Origin: Clostridiales bacterium
Lineage (GTDB): Bacteria; Bacillota; Clostridia; Lachnospirales; Lachnospiraceae
DNA length: 64,000 bases
Assembly (NCBI GenBank): GCA_018366495.1
Contig: JAGZHZ010000002.1
Coordinates: 82,045-146,044, forward strand
Reading direction: 5' to 3'
Positions 43,923 to 52,852 of this stretch are shown here, piece after piece. Position 1 is the stretch's first letter, and each line of letters starts with the position of its first letter. Made by a program: the position numbers and the translations under genes. The notes beneath the pieces are model-generated. The model was not told the origin of the DNA. It saw nothing but the letters and a program-made list of their open reading frames with translations, and ran no database searches.

Positions 43923-44685
43923 GTTTTTTATTCTCCCACGGCATACATTTTATCTGTAAAAAATCTACCAGCTTCATCAACAGCAAGCTGATAAACGAAA
44001 TCAAAAAAATAACTGCAAACATCTTATCAAAGGCAAATGCCTGTTTTACTCTTGTCATATAGACGCCAAGCCCTGCAAATCCGCCCAGCCACTCAGAAAT
44101 CACCGCACCAACTACGGAGTATGCTGCGGAAATGCGCAGGCTTGCAAAAAATTGGCTCATGGCTCCTGGAAGTTTAATATAACGGAAAATCTGAAATTTT
44201 CCTGCTCCCATAGCGCGCAAAAGATTAATCGCATCCTTATCAGCAGAGCGAAATCCATTCAAAAGGCCCACTGTAATTGGAAAAAAAGTGACAATTACGA
44301 TAAGAATCACCTTCGGCATCATCTCATATCCAAACCATAATACGAGAAGAGGCGCAATGGCCACTGTAGGAATGGTCTGCGTAAGCACTACAATAGGGTA
44401 AAAAGCTTTGTACAAAAACTCAAACCGATCCATGAGCACTGCCATCAAAAACCCAAATGTAATTCCGCAGCCCAGCCCCAGGAATGCCTCTGTCAAAGTC
44501 ACGCCCAAATGCTGCATCAAAAGCGGAAACTCCTTGATAAACGCCTGCACCACACGGATGGGTGACGGCAGCATATAAGACGGCACGATCCCAAGTGTGG
44601 AACAGATCTGCCATACTGCCAGCAAAACCGCAATGGCGATAAAGGTACTAATCCTGGAGGTGATGTTTTGTAACTTTCCTTTCAA
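43915..44685 (-). CDS. thiX: ABC transporter permease (ThiX-like), TTG start
   Basis: A 256-residue integral membrane permease with about six membrane segments and the EAA-type loop ALRISAAYSVVGAVISEW near residue 175. It begins with TTG at 44685, preceded by GAGAGG at 7 bases. The start lies 38 bases inside the upstream thiamine-binding gene, so translation is coupled. No ATG alternative sits near the N-terminus. It forms the channel of the ThiXYZ-type importer. Confidence 0.87.
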   Translation of the reverse strand: MKGKLQNITSRISTFIAIAVLLAVWQICSTLGIVPSYMLPSPIRVVQAFIKEFPLLMQHLGVTLTEAFLGLGCGITFGFLMAVLMDRFEFLYKAFYPIVVLTQTIPTVAIAPLLVLWFGYEMMPKVILIVIVTFFPITVGLLNGFRSADKDAINLLRAMGAGKFQIFRYIKLPGAMSQFFASLRISAAYSVVGAVISEWLGGFAGLGVYMTRVKQAFAFDKMFAVIFLISFISLLLMKLVDFLQIKCMPWENKKHE

Positions 44686-44950
44686 TGGTAAGAACCTCTC
44701 CTTCCGGCTTATAGGTAACTTTAATATAGGCAGCTACCGACGGAGCGCCTGCACGAATTGCAATATGCTGACATTCTTTTACAATGTCCATCAATTCATC
44801 GTAATCTCCCTCTATTGCCGTCTCAAAAGGACCTACATAGCAGTTTAATCCCGTACTTTTAATGTAGGCGATCACCTCGTCTACCACACGGATCAGTTCT
44901 TCATCATCTTTTGCTTCAGGCAATACCTGAATTGCTACACTTGCATTCAT
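44648..44950 (-). CDS. Thiamine-binding protein (MTH1187/YkoF-like)
   Basis: A 100-residue ferredoxin-fold protein of the MTH1187/UPF0045 thiamine-binding family. MNASVAIQVLPEA begins the first strand, VIAYIKSTGLNCYVGPFETAIEGDYDEL is the conserved core, and IRAGAPSVAAYIKVTYK lies in the second half. It is first behind the TPP riboswitch and precedes the transporter. A cytosolic role in binding thiamine or its pyrimidine moiety is inferred. The start at 44950 follows GGAAGG. Confidence 0.88.
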   Translation of the reverse strand: MNASVAIQVLPEAKDDEELIRVVDEVIAYIKSTGLNCYVGPFETAIEGDYDELMDIVKECQHIAIRAGAPSVAAYIKVTYKPEGEVLTIERKVTKHHLQD

Positions 44951-45065
44951 TGTTCTATTCCTTCCTTTCTTTTATTTCCATCACAAGAGATGAAACAATA
45001 AGATGCTGCGTCAATTCGCTGATCATACAATTATGCAGCAAATCAATGCTGAAAAAGCATCTGTA

Positions 45066-45100
45066 AAAATAAAAAAACTCCTGTAAAAAACTTACAGGAG
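45066..45100 (-). terminator. Riboswitch-controlled terminator of the thi operon
   Basis: CTCCTGTAA (on the minus strand) pairs with TTACAGGAG and is followed by T7. It directly follows the TPP aptamer, so thiamine pyrophosphate is expected to cause early termination. Confidence 0.85.
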
Positions 45101-45119
45101 CAGCTCTTCGACAAGCATC

Positions 45120-45222
45120 AGATGCCTCATATACTTCCTACGCTGGCATTACCCAGTTCAGGTTAAAGGGTCAGATACGAATCTGGTATCAGTCTCAGCC
45201 TGTGTTCACAAGCACCCCTGTT
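45120..45222 (-). promoter_or_regulatory. TPP (THI-box) riboswitch
   Basis: On the minus strand the conserved blocks CAGGGGTGC, CAGGCTGAGA, ACCCTTTAACCTGAACTGGG, TAATGCCAGCG and TAGGAAGT occur in the correct order and spacing of the TPP aptamer. It controls the thiamine-binding protein and ThiXYZ-like genes. Confidence 0.97.
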
Positions 45223-45238
45223 TTGTTTTTCTAAAATT

Positions 45239-45266
45239 ATTCTAGCATGTTATTTCTGAAAGTCAA
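45239..45266 (-). promoter_or_regulatory. Promoter of the TPP-riboswitch transcript
   Basis: TTGACT (45261-45266), 16 bases, then TAGAAT (45239-45244) preceded by TGC (extended -10) on the minus strand. Confidence 0.7.
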
Positions 45267-45413
45267 GCAGAACTTCCATGGGATTCTCTGTCCTGACCAT
45301 CTAAACGGAAGGGATTTCGTTTCCGCAATTCTCAAAACTGCTGCAATCTTTTTCATTCACTTCAAACTTTTATCACTTTGACGCATTGTTTTTAAAAAGC
45401 TTTCACAAATTCA

Positions 45414-45442
45414 TTGAAATCTCATCGTATTTATAATATAAT
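45414..45442 (+). promoter_or_regulatory. Promoter of the mdh-malic enzyme operon
   Basis: TTGAAA (45414-45419), 17 bases, TATAAT (45437-45442). The predicted leader is about 240 bases long. It contains the IS-end-like hairpin (45488-45514) and a perfect 7-bp hairpin AGAACGG/CCGTTCT with a CGCA loop (45620-45637). A second, weaker start (TTGACG near 45513) is possible. No gene is seen between 44951 and 45686 apart from these elements and the riboswitch. Confidence 0.7.
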
Positions 45443-45487
45443 AGCCATGCGTATACTTAATATTTTATTTTATAAATAAAACTTTTT

Positions 45488-45514
45488 CCCATTATCTTTA
45501 GGTGATGGGTAGTT
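45488..45514 (-). repeat. Solitary IS200/IS605-end-like hairpin (copy 3)
   Basis: On the minus strand AACTACCCATCACCTAAAG is identical to the element at 34869. CCCAT.. and ..ATGGG pair through 9 positions (two G-T wobbles) around a TAAA/TTTA loop. It lies in the leader of mdh, antisense to the gene. Confidence 0.45.
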
Positions 45515-45686
45515 GACGGACTGTAAACTACGCAATCTATAAATTTTGTTTCTGCTATGGAATTCTGACCACTTTTAAATTTTTTTATTCAATGCGGCAG
45601 TAATTCTAATGTGGTAGCAAGAACGGCGCACCGTTCTATCTATAAACGAAGTATCAAACAAAAGAATACAGAAATGAGGTAAAAAC

Positions 45687-46634
45687 ATGAGCCAGACTCA
45701 CAAAGACAAAATCGTAGTAATTGGAGCCGGAAATGTAGGAGAAGCCATCGCTTACACACTGATGGTCCGTGTACAGGCAAACGATATCGTACTTATTGAT
45801 GTAAATGAAGACAGAGCAAAGGGAGCATCCCTCGATATCGGTCAGGGAACCAGCTTTTTTAAACAGGTATGGGTTAGACAGGGTGGTTATGAAGAATGTG
45901 CAGACGCACAGCTGATCATCATTACTGCCGGTGTGGCAAGAAAACCGGGCCAGACACGTCTTGACCTTGCAAAAATCAATGTCGGCATCGTAAAAAATAT
46001 CACAGAAAATATCATGAAATATGCCGAAAACCCACTGATTCTTGTTGTTTCCAACCCTGCTGACATTATGACAGCTGCAGTTGTAGAGACTTCTGGTCTT
46101 CCAAGACACAGAGTAATCGGAAGCGGTACTTCTCTGGATACAGCACGTCTTCGTTATTTCCTGAGCAAAAAACTGCAGGTAAATATTGAAGATATCAATG
46201 CCTATGTACTCGGCGAACACGGCGATAGCCAGGTTCCGATCTTTAGTTCTGCAAATGTAGGCGGTTTCCCACTTGACGAGTATGCACGTCAGATTGGGGT
46301 AGAATTGGATAAAGAAGAACTGACCAGAAAAACAATTCAGGGCGGGGCTGATATTATTCGTATGAAGGGCGCTACTTTCTATGGTATTGCCATGGCAGTA
46401 TCAAATATCGTAGAGACAATCATGAAGGATGATGATGCGATTCTTCCAGTCGCTCATGTTCTGGGTGAATGTTTCGGGGATTGGGCAGGTGTTCCGATTT
46501 CTCTTCCTTGCCGTATCGGATGGGAAGGAATCATGCAGACACTGCGTATCCCAATGAATGACGCTGAAAAAGAAGCAATGGATGCTTCTGTTCAGATATT
46601 AAAAGATTTCTTAGCACAGGTAAGAGAATCATAA
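45687..46634 (+). CDS. mdh: LDH-type malate dehydrogenase (often annotated L-lactate dehydrogenase)
   Basis: A 315-residue NAD-dependent 2-hydroxyacid dehydrogenase. The dinucleotide motif is GAGNVG (13-18), Asp-38 in VLIDVN favours NAD over NADP, Arg-91 (TRLDL), Asp-151 and Arg-154 (LDTARLR) bind substrate, and His-178 (GEHGDSQ) is catalytic. The residue that decides substrate is Arg-85 in GVARKPG. Lactate dehydrogenases have Gln at this place, and malate dehydrogenases have Arg. The next gene is malic enzyme. I therefore call it malate dehydrogenase despite the LDH-like TRLDL. GAGGT precedes the ATG. Confidence 0.82.
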   Translation: MSQTHKDKIVVIGAGNVGEAIAYTLMVRVQANDIVLIDVNEDRAKGASLDIGQGTSFFKQVWVRQGGYEECADAQLIIITAGVARKPGQTRLDLAKINVGIVKNITENIMKYAENPLILVVSNPADIMTAAVVETSGLPRHRVIGSGTSLDTARLRYFLSKKLQVNIEDINAYVLGEHGDSQVPIFSSANVGGFPLDEYARQIGVELDKEELTRKTIQGGADIIRMKGATFYGIAMAVSNIVETIMKDDDAILPVAHVLGECFGDWAGVPISLPCRIGWEGIMQTLRIPMNDAEKEAMDASVQILKDFLAQVRES

Positions 46635-46659
46635 TAATCAATCACAGGAGGAAAATACA

Positions 46660-47832
46660 ATGGACAAAAAAGAATTTGCTTTACAGCAGCATGAGAAATG
46701 GGGCGGAAAACTTGAAATTGTCAGCCGCGCTAAACTGGAAACTCCAGAAGATCTGGCAGTTGCTTACACACCAGGAGTTGCAGAGCCATGCTTAAAGATT
46801 GCTGAGGATGTGGATCTCTCCTATAAATATACACGCCGTGGAAATATGGTTGCTGTTGTCACAGATGGTACTGCTGTTCTTGGTCTGGGAGATATCGGAC
46901 CAGAAGCCGGTATGCCTGTTATGGAAGGTAAATGCGTTCTGTTCAAACAGTTCGGTGATGTAGACGCCTTCCCTCTGTGCGTGCGCACAAAAGACGTAGA
47001 TGAAATCGTAAACACAGTTGCTCTCCTTGCCGGAAGCTTCGGCGGTGTAAACTTAGAGGATATCTCCGCTCCAAGATGTTTTGAAATTGAGCGTAAATTA
47101 AAAGAACGCTGTGATATTCCGATCTTCCATGATGACCAGCACGGAACAGCAGTCGTTACTGCTGCCGCTTTAATCAACGCATTAAAACTGACAGGAAGAA
47201 AGATTTCTGATGTAAAAGTTGTCACATCTGGAGCAGGCGCTGCAGGTATCGCAATTATCAAACTTCTCGTAAGCCTTGGATTAAAAGAAGTAATCATGTG
47301 CGACAGAACAGGTGCGATTTACGAAGGACGTGAAGGCTTAAACGCTGAAAAACAGGAAATGGCTAAAATTTCCAACTTACAGAAGAGAAAAGGAACACTG
47401 GCTGAAATGCTCGTAGGCGCTGATGTATTTATCGGTGTTTCCGCTCCTGGAACTGTAACAGAAGAAATGGTTAAGACAATGGCTCCAAATCCAATCCTCT
47501 TCCCAATGGCAAACCCAGTTCCTGAAATTATGCCTGATCTTGCAAAGAAAGCTGGAGCAGCTGTTATCGGAACAGGAAGAAGTGACTTCCCGAACCAGAT
47601 CAACAACGTACTTGCTTTCCCTGGTATCTTCCGCGGTACACTGGACGTTCGCGCAAAAGATATCAATGATGAAATGAAAGTTGCTGCCGCTTATGCAATT
47701 GCAAACTTAATTGATGAAAAAGATCTGACACCAGATTATATCATTCCAAATCCATTTGACAAACGTGTCAAAGATGCAGTATCCTCTGCTGTTGCAGAAG
47801 CTGCAAGAAAAACTGGCGTTGCAAGAATCTAA
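46660..47832 (+). CDS. NAD(P)-dependent malic enzyme
   Basis: A 390-residue short malic enzyme that oxidatively decarboxylates malate to pyruvate. The catalytic tyrosine is in VAYTPGVAEPC and the lysine in VVTDGTAVLGLGDIGPEAGMPVMEGKCVLFK. Metal ligands lie in CFEIERKL...FHDDQHGT and the NAD-binding motif is GAGAAG. It starts 25 bases after mdh with AGGAGG, forming a two-gene operon. Together they interconvert oxaloacetate, malate and pyruvate, moving reducing equivalents between pools. The C-terminal phosphotransacetylase domain of long malic enzymes is absent. Confidence 0.95.
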   Translation: MDKKEFALQQHEKWGGKLEIVSRAKLETPEDLAVAYTPGVAEPCLKIAEDVDLSYKYTRRGNMVAVVTDGTAVLGLGDIGPEAGMPVMEGKCVLFKQFGDVDAFPLCVRTKDVDEIVNTVALLAGSFGGVNLEDISAPRCFEIERKLKERCDIPIFHDDQHGTAVVTAAALINALKLTGRKISDVKVVTSGAGAAGIAIIKLLVSLGLKEVIMCDRTGAIYEGREGLNAEKQEMAKISNLQKRKGTLAEMLVGADVFIGVSAPGTVTEEMVKTMAPNPILFPMANPVPEIMPDLAKKAGAAVIGTGRSDFPNQINNVLAFPGIFRGTLDVRAKDINDEMKVAAAYAIANLIDEKDLTPDYIIPNPFDKRVKDAVSSAVAEAARKTGVARI

Positions 47833-47850
47833 TCCTTTTTGTAATATCTA

Positions 47851-47896
47851 GAAAGAGGCTCCCGCAAAACGATATTGTTTTGCGGGAGCCTCTTTC
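47851..47896. terminator. Bidirectional terminator between malic enzyme and the YitT gene
   Basis: A perfect 20-bp stem (47851-47870 with 47877-47896) with the 6-base loop GATATT. It can stop both the rightward mdh-malic transcript and the leftward YitT gene. Confidence 0.85.
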
Positions 47897-47923
47897 TGTA
47901 CTTTATTCCGTTCTTTCTATGCT

Positions 47924-48811
47924 TTATTCGATTACTTGTCTCTGCTTTTTATCCGGATTTTTTTCAAGATATTTCCGCTCCATCGTAAATCCTCTGCCCT
48001 TCACTTCGTTGATCTGGGCAACGCTGAAAAATGCTCCCGGGTCTGTTTTTTTGATAATTTCGCTTACCTCATGGAGTCTTCTTCCTGCAATCACACACAG
48101 AATTGCCTGCTGATCCTTCTTTTCATATCCGGTCTGAATATAGATCATCGTAGCACCCACATCTGCCTGATCGAGCAATTCTTTTCGGATTTCACTGTAC
48201 TTCTCTGAAATAATAATCAGCTGCAGTTTCTTTTCTCCCATGAGCAAAACATAGTTTAAGACGAAAGAATAAATCAGAACCATTAAAATTCCATATAAAA
48301 TCTGTTCCTGATCAGAGAATAATGCCTGTAGCAATAAGATGATAAAGTCACCGACATACAGAGAAAATGCCACTGGAATCCCAAATTTTTTATTTAAAAT
48401 CAGAGGCGGAATATCCATTCCTCCCGTCGATGCCCCCTGACGAATCACAATTCCAATCGCCAGTCCCATTAAAATACCTGCATAAATTGCTGAGAGCAGC
48501 CGATCCTGCGTCATCGTCTGCAGCGCCGGTATATTATTCAAAATAGATAAAAACATTGGGAATGTAGCTGTACTTACAATCACAGTCAGTGCAAATTTTT
48601 TTCCCATCACTGCTGCTCCCATCAAGAATAATACGACATCTAAAATCCAGACGGCAACGTTCAAATCCATATCAAAATAGTGGCGCAGAACAATACTGAT
48701 TCCCGTCACGCCACCTGTAATCAGCCCCTGCGGCAGGACAAATGCTGCAATTCCAAAGGCAAGTATAAAATTTCCGATTAAGATCCCAAATATCTTTTTT
48801 GCTGTTTTCAT
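47924..48811 (-). CDS. YitT family membrane protein (DUF161/DUF2179)
   Basis: A 295-residue protein with five to six N-terminal membrane segments (DUF161, to about residue 205), including GGVTGISIVLRHYF and RQGASTGGMDIPPLILNKKFG, the conserved repeated half-signatures. A cytosolic ferredoxin-like DUF2179 domain follows (about 215-275, TMIYIQTGYEKKDQQAILCVIAGRRLHEV). The function of this widespread Firmicute family is not established. The start follows CGGAGGAG. A likely promoter (TTTGCT-17-TATAAT, 48870-48898) overlaps the terminator of the Hsp70 operon. Confidence 0.9.
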   Translation of the reverse strand: MKTAKKIFGILIGNFILAFGIAAFVLPQGLITGGVTGISIVLRHYFDMDLNVAVWILDVVLFLMGAAVMGKKFALTVIVSTATFPMFLSILNNIPALQTMTQDRLLSAIYAGILMGLAIGIVIRQGASTGGMDIPPLILNKKFGIPVAFSLYVGDFIILLLQALFSDQEQILYGILMVLIYSFVLNYVLLMGEKKLQLIIISEKYSEIRKELLDQADVGATMIYIQTGYEKKDQQAILCVIAGRRLHEVSEIIKKTDPGAFFSVAQINEVKGRGFTMERKYLEKNPDKKQRQVIE

Positions 48812-48896
48812 TTTCTCCTCCGAAATTTATCCCTTTTTAATTTGTCTTTCAATAGAATTTACCTGATTCATTATAATCATTTCCATTCAAAAAGCA

Positions 48897-48953
48897 AACG
48901 GGTACACTGCCGTGTTTTCACATTACTGTAATGAACTACGGCGTATACCCGTT
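48897..48953 (-). terminator. Terminator of the Hsp70 module
   Basis: A long imperfect stem (AACGGGTA.AC.GCCGT paired with its near complement) has an inner palindrome CATTACAGTAATG. On the minus strand it is followed by TGCTTTTTG. It lies about 55 bases past the Hsp70 stop. Confidence 0.65.
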
Positions 48954-49006
48954 CTCTGTATTTTACTAGATTCAGACGTGATTTTCTTTGCTTAAGCTAT
49001 CTAAAA

Positions 49007-51634
49007 TTATTCGCAGTATCGCTTTACCAGCTCTTCCTCCTCCTCCAAAAGAGGAATATCATCAAGCAGGTTCTGGAAAGTACAGTAAAAGCTGTCCTTC
49101 TGCCGTCCTTTGTAATAATGGTCGATGGATGTGCGAACTAACTTCATCAGCTTTTTATTACTCAAAAGAGCATGATTCACTTCGGAACCGCACAACTGTG
49201 CCTCCAGCATCAGATAATACTCTGCATGGGCACATTCGTCGCTCATAATATATTCTGCTGTCGACTTAACCAAGTCTTTCAGCATCTGCTGGTGCGTCTT
49301 CTCCGTTCCAATTCCAAATCTCCTGATCAGAGCCTGGACAGAGCGAGGCGAGATTTCCGTAATTTTTCGATCTTTAATAAATTCCAGCACTTTTTGATCC
49401 GATTCTTCCCAAAGCAATGCATTTTCATACAATGCATATCTGATTGCATCCGGCACCATATGACGTTCCAGATACTTTTTATAATCTTCTATAAAATCTC
49501 CTCCAAGGGCTGCCACAAGGTCGATTGCTTTTCTCAGCACATAGATTGTCTGAGGAACGAAACGCGCCTGTTCCTGAAAATGACGGACACTGATCCGTTT
49601 CATTTTTCTTTTCTGCTCATCATTCCATCCATAACACAATTTTGAGGCAATCTCATATAGATATCCAAGCAGAATGTCACTCTGGTAGCAGGTATCTGCC
49701 ATCTCCACAATCGGTTCAAAGAAATCCTCCGGATTCTGAGCTTTTCCAATCTCGCCAATGCGCTCATTGATTTTTTGATTGATCTCGTCTTTCTTTTTCA
49801 TCGTCTTGTTTCGTTCCATCAATACCTTGATATCGTTCAGTTCACTCTTAGCATTCAAAATCAGGCTCTCATTAGAATAAATCCTGCTTTTTACTTTTTC
49901 TTCGCTGACTTCCTTTGATGTATTGGTGTCAATCTCAATTACTGCTCTTTCTCTTGGGCGGTCGGTAATCCAGGCCTCCATCGTCATCATTCTCATACTG
50001 TCGATCATGATTCTGAGGCTAATGGGCGTCCCTGCCGGATATACTTTCTTAAATTTAATTAATCGCCGTGCAATTCTTCTGTTTGGAAGATCTTTTGTCA
50101 TTCCTCTTCCAAGGAAAATATCAAGCGCCAGCGTATCGCTGTCTTTTCCCATCTGATATTTCCCACTGATCTCTTCAGAGATATATGGCAGATTTGTACC
50201 TGCCTCGATCAGTTTGCTGACATATTGATTTCGTATTCCCAAGTTTACCCGGTCGTTCATAATTGTTCCTGTATGGAAGACCGTCTTTTCAATCTCCTCC
50301 TTCGTTTCCTCAAAGACATTTTTACTTTTTTGAATATTATATTTGTGAAGACAATAGTGATAATACACCGCTCCTCTGGCAACTGCCAGATCTGGATCAC
50401 TTGTCGTAAGGGCGCGAAAACCAAAAAATTGCTCTATCCTCTTTTTGACAGGATATAATTTTGTCATTCCTCCATTTAAAATTACTGTATCAATTTTACA
50501 ATCCTCTCCTGCCTTTGAAAGCACATCCAGAATCGGATAGATGATATTATTCATATCCTTTTCTGTCATAGAATCAATTCTCTTTGCGTCCTCGATCGTA
50601 TATATCGTTCCAAGCATCGGCGCTATAATTTCTTCCAACTCTTTCTTTGTAAATTCGTCCGCATAAGAATAAGAATCATATAGATTAATCTCCATCACTT
50701 CTTCATAATAATCATCCTTCAATTCAGATCCCATCTCTTGAGACCTCTCATAGTCATTTGACATATCCATCTTCAAATGCTCCGCAAGACGTCTCAGTTT
50801 GCACATCACTTCTTCTTTTCTCTTGATGTTGATCGTGATCATATTCTGTTCCTGAAAACGCTTCATCATCTCGTTCGCAATCAGTTCGTCAAAGTCATCG
50901 CCGCCAATCTGTGTATATCGTGAAATTGCGATATCTTTGATATTCAAAATACCACTGTCTGAATATCCTACACGATGGATTGTGACATCGAGCGTTCCGC
51001 CTCCCAGATCAAATACTAAAATATTTTTCGGCTCTGACAGATCAATCACAGAGGACGGAATCTCTCCGCTCTCCTGCATCTGCAAAAAATCATAAATGAC
51101 AGCTTTTGGCTCATACAGTAGGATATCATGCTGATTATCAATGTCAATCCCCGCATACTTTGCAGCGTCCAGAGTCGCCTGACATTGATCGGAGTCAAAA
51201 GATGCCGGTACTGTGATAATCACATCATTGATCTCATCTTGAAACAGTCTGCTTTTCGCAGAACGGATCATGTGCTTCAAAATCTGTGCTGATACGGCTG
51301 CCGGTGTCTGATCTTCAATCTCATCTGCCAGATTTACCCCCTCATTCTGTCCCATCAGAGATTTCACTGATTTGCTCACATATCCGCTCTTCGTCCCATA
51401 ACGGCTTTTTGCATAGTCGCCAACTTCAGGCACCATTCGTCCTTCGTTATCTTTATAATAAAAGACAACGGAAGGAAGAAGTTTCCCTCTGGAACGGCTC
51501 CCGTTTTCACTTTTTCTGTCAATATCCACGACAATCGGCTTTAAAACGCCTGTGTTTGTGATATTTCCATAAGCCATGACAGAATTCGTCGTCCCCAGAT
51601 CAATCCCGTAGAAATAATTTTTTGTATTTTCCAT
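49007..51634 (-). CDS. Divergent Hsp70-family protein with a helical C-terminal extension
   Basis: An 875-residue DnaK-like ATPase. The nucleotide-binding domain (1-425) is intact: YGIDLGTTNS (phosphate 1, 11-18), VPASFD (142-147), YEPKAV (174-179), FDLGGGTLDV (phosphate 2, 208-217), GGDDFD (244-249), VILNGGMTK (adenosine, 384-392) and DPDLAVARGA (413-422). A degenerate substrate-binding beta domain follows (about 455-575, NLGIRNQYVSKLIEAGTNLPY). About 270 residues of charged helical sequence then replace the usual lid. The canonical DLLLLDV linker is missing. It is co-transcribed with a GrpE-like protein (15-base gap) and a beta-CASP hydrolase, so it is not the housekeeping DnaK. Its client is unknown. 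Confidence 0.85.
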   Translation of the reverse strand: MENTKNYFYGIDLGTTNSVMAYGNITNTGVLKPIVVDIDRKSENGSRSRGKLLPSVVFYYKDNEGRMVPEVGDYAKSRYGTKSGYVSKSVKSLMGQNEGVNLADEIEDQTPAAVSAQILKHMIRSAKSRLFQDEINDVIITVPASFDSDQCQATLDAAKYAGIDIDNQHDILLYEPKAVIYDFLQMQESGEIPSSVIDLSEPKNILVFDLGGGTLDVTIHRVGYSDSGILNIKDIAISRYTQIGGDDFDELIANEMMKRFQEQNMITINIKRKEEVMCKLRRLAEHLKMDMSNDYERSQEMGSELKDDYYEEVMEINLYDSYSYADEFTKKELEEIIAPMLGTIYTIEDAKRIDSMTEKDMNNIIYPILDVLSKAGEDCKIDTVILNGGMTKLYPVKKRIEQFFGFRALTTSDPDLAVARGAVYYHYCLHKYNIQKSKNVFEETKEEIEKTVFHTGTIMNDRVNLGIRNQYVSKLIEAGTNLPYISEEISGKYQMGKDSDTLALDIFLGRGMTKDLPNRRIARRLIKFKKVYPAGTPISLRIMIDSMRMMTMEAWITDRPRERAVIEIDTNTSKEVSEEKVKSRIYSNESLILNAKSELNDIKVLMERNKTMKKKDEINQKINERIGEIGKAQNPEDFFEPIVEMADTCYQSDILLGYLYEIASKLCYGWNDEQKRKMKRISVRHFQEQARFVPQTIYVLRKAIDLVAALGGDFIEDYKKYLERHMVPDAIRYALYENALLWEESDQKVLEFIKDRKITEISPRSVQALIRRFGIGTEKTHQQMLKDLVKSTAEYIMSDECAHAEYYLMLEAQLCGSEVNHALLSNKKLMKLVRTSIDHYYKGRQKDSFYCTFQNLLDDIPLLEEEEELVKRYCE

Positions 51635-51649
51635 TGTACCATCTCCCGT

Positions 51650-52771
51650 CTATTCTTCTGCAACCTCCTGAACGGTAGGCGTTGAAATAATGATCTCTCC
51701 ATACTTCCATCCAGGTGTTGAAACCCTTAATTTCTTGATCTCTCCATCCCTCTCATATGGTGCGCCCACATAATTGAGCAGAGAGATGTCCTCGTAGGAA
51801 GCCTCAAATTCTCTGCCCACTTCCTCAATCGGCTCAATACCCGAATCTTTCACAAAACGAATCAGCTGTTTAAAGATGATGGTAAGCGACATCAGCTGCG
51901 GCGGCATCTTCACGCCAATTTTTCTGGCGTTGGCAAGATTCTGCTCCACCACGAGAAGACTGTCCAAAATACTTCCATACATCGGTGAATTCAATTTGCC
52001 AAAAAAGTCTGAGATGGCTGTCTTTTTTGCCTCCTCCGCCGACTCCTCCACAGATTCTGTCAGCTCGTCAAACATCGCCTGCACCATCTCAAGAGAATTT
52101 CGATAATTTTCATTTAAAAAACGCAGTTTCGCCAGTTCATCATTTCCTGTCAGCTCATAGCTGCTCTCCGTTGAAGCAAGCACGGCCTCTGTCTTTTGCA
52201 GCACGTCCCGCGTCGACTTCTTCTCCTCTTTTACTCCAAGTTTTCTGTTGATTTCTTTTTTCAGCTGCCGGACTACACGCTCGCAGTAGCGCTCCCCGTA
52301 GCACTGCCCGATCTGAATATAGTCCTGACTGCGCAGATCTTCATCAATCCAGATTAAATATACAAGCAGATATTTCGCTTTAAAATACATTTTTCCTCTT
52401 GAATTATCACGCTCCGTCATATCGGACGCAAAGTCTGCAAATGCTACTGCATCTTTTTTACTTCCATCCAATGCTTTCTTCAGATGACCGGCCGCTTCTT
52501 CTATCTGTGTGCAGATATAGCATCGTTTTCCAGGATCGTCCAGATTCACAGAACGCAGACATCGAACCAGCATTTCATAGGAGATATGAAATTTTTCGTG
52601 TTCCAACATCTCCAGCATTTCCCTTGGATGACTCCTCGGATAACGCAGAGCGGCAAGAACCGCCAGCCATTCTTCGTTTGTTCTCCCAACGGTACTGTTT
52701 TTATAACTTTCATACTCTGCTGTCTTTATCTCGGACTGCATAATCTGTTGATAAATTGTAAAATATTTCAT
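51650..52771 (-). CDS. GrpE-like nucleotide-exchange partner with an extra N-terminal domain
   Basis: I see no close named family. Residues 1 to about 180 are mostly helical and unrecognised. Residues about 205-260 look like a coiled coil. Residues 260-370 resemble GrpE: a helical bundle (SILDSLLVVEQNLANA...), then FKQLIRFVKDSGIEPIEEVGREF, which parallels the GrpE segment before its beta-wing (GVEPIE.VGE.FDP), and KLRVSTPGWKYGEIIISTPTVQV, which parallels the terminal GrpE strands. Standard GrpE is about 190 residues, so the N-terminal half is an added domain. Adjacency to an Hsp70 supports an exchange-factor role; this is inference. GAGAGG precedes the ATG. Confidence 0.65.
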   Translation of the reverse strand: MKYFTIYQQIMQSEIKTAEYESYKNSTVGRTNEEWLAVLAALRYPRSHPREMLEMLEHEKFHISYEMLVRCLRSVNLDDPGKRCYICTQIEEAAGHLKKALDGSKKDAVAFADFASDMTERDNSRGKMYFKAKYLLVYLIWIDEDLRSQDYIQIGQCYGERYCERVVRQLKKEINRKLGVKEEKKSTRDVLQKTEAVLASTESSYELTGNDELAKLRFLNENYRNSLEMVQAMFDELTESVEESAEEAKKTAISDFFGKLNSPMYGSILDSLLVVEQNLANARKIGVKMPPQLMSLTIIFKQLIRFVKDSGIEPIEEVGREFEASYEDISLLNYVGAPYERDGEIKKLRVSTPGWKYGEIIISTPTVQEVAEE

Positions 52772-52852
52772 GACTTTCCTCTCTTTCTTTCACCAATCAC
52801 CGTACTCTGTCTTTCTCCATTCTCTTTCCATTCCGGATTTTTTCGGACTTTC

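Noticed and set aside
46821..47297. 158-residue minus-strand frame inside malic enzyme
   Set aside because: Antisense shadow of a strongly conserved gene; no ribosome site or promoter.
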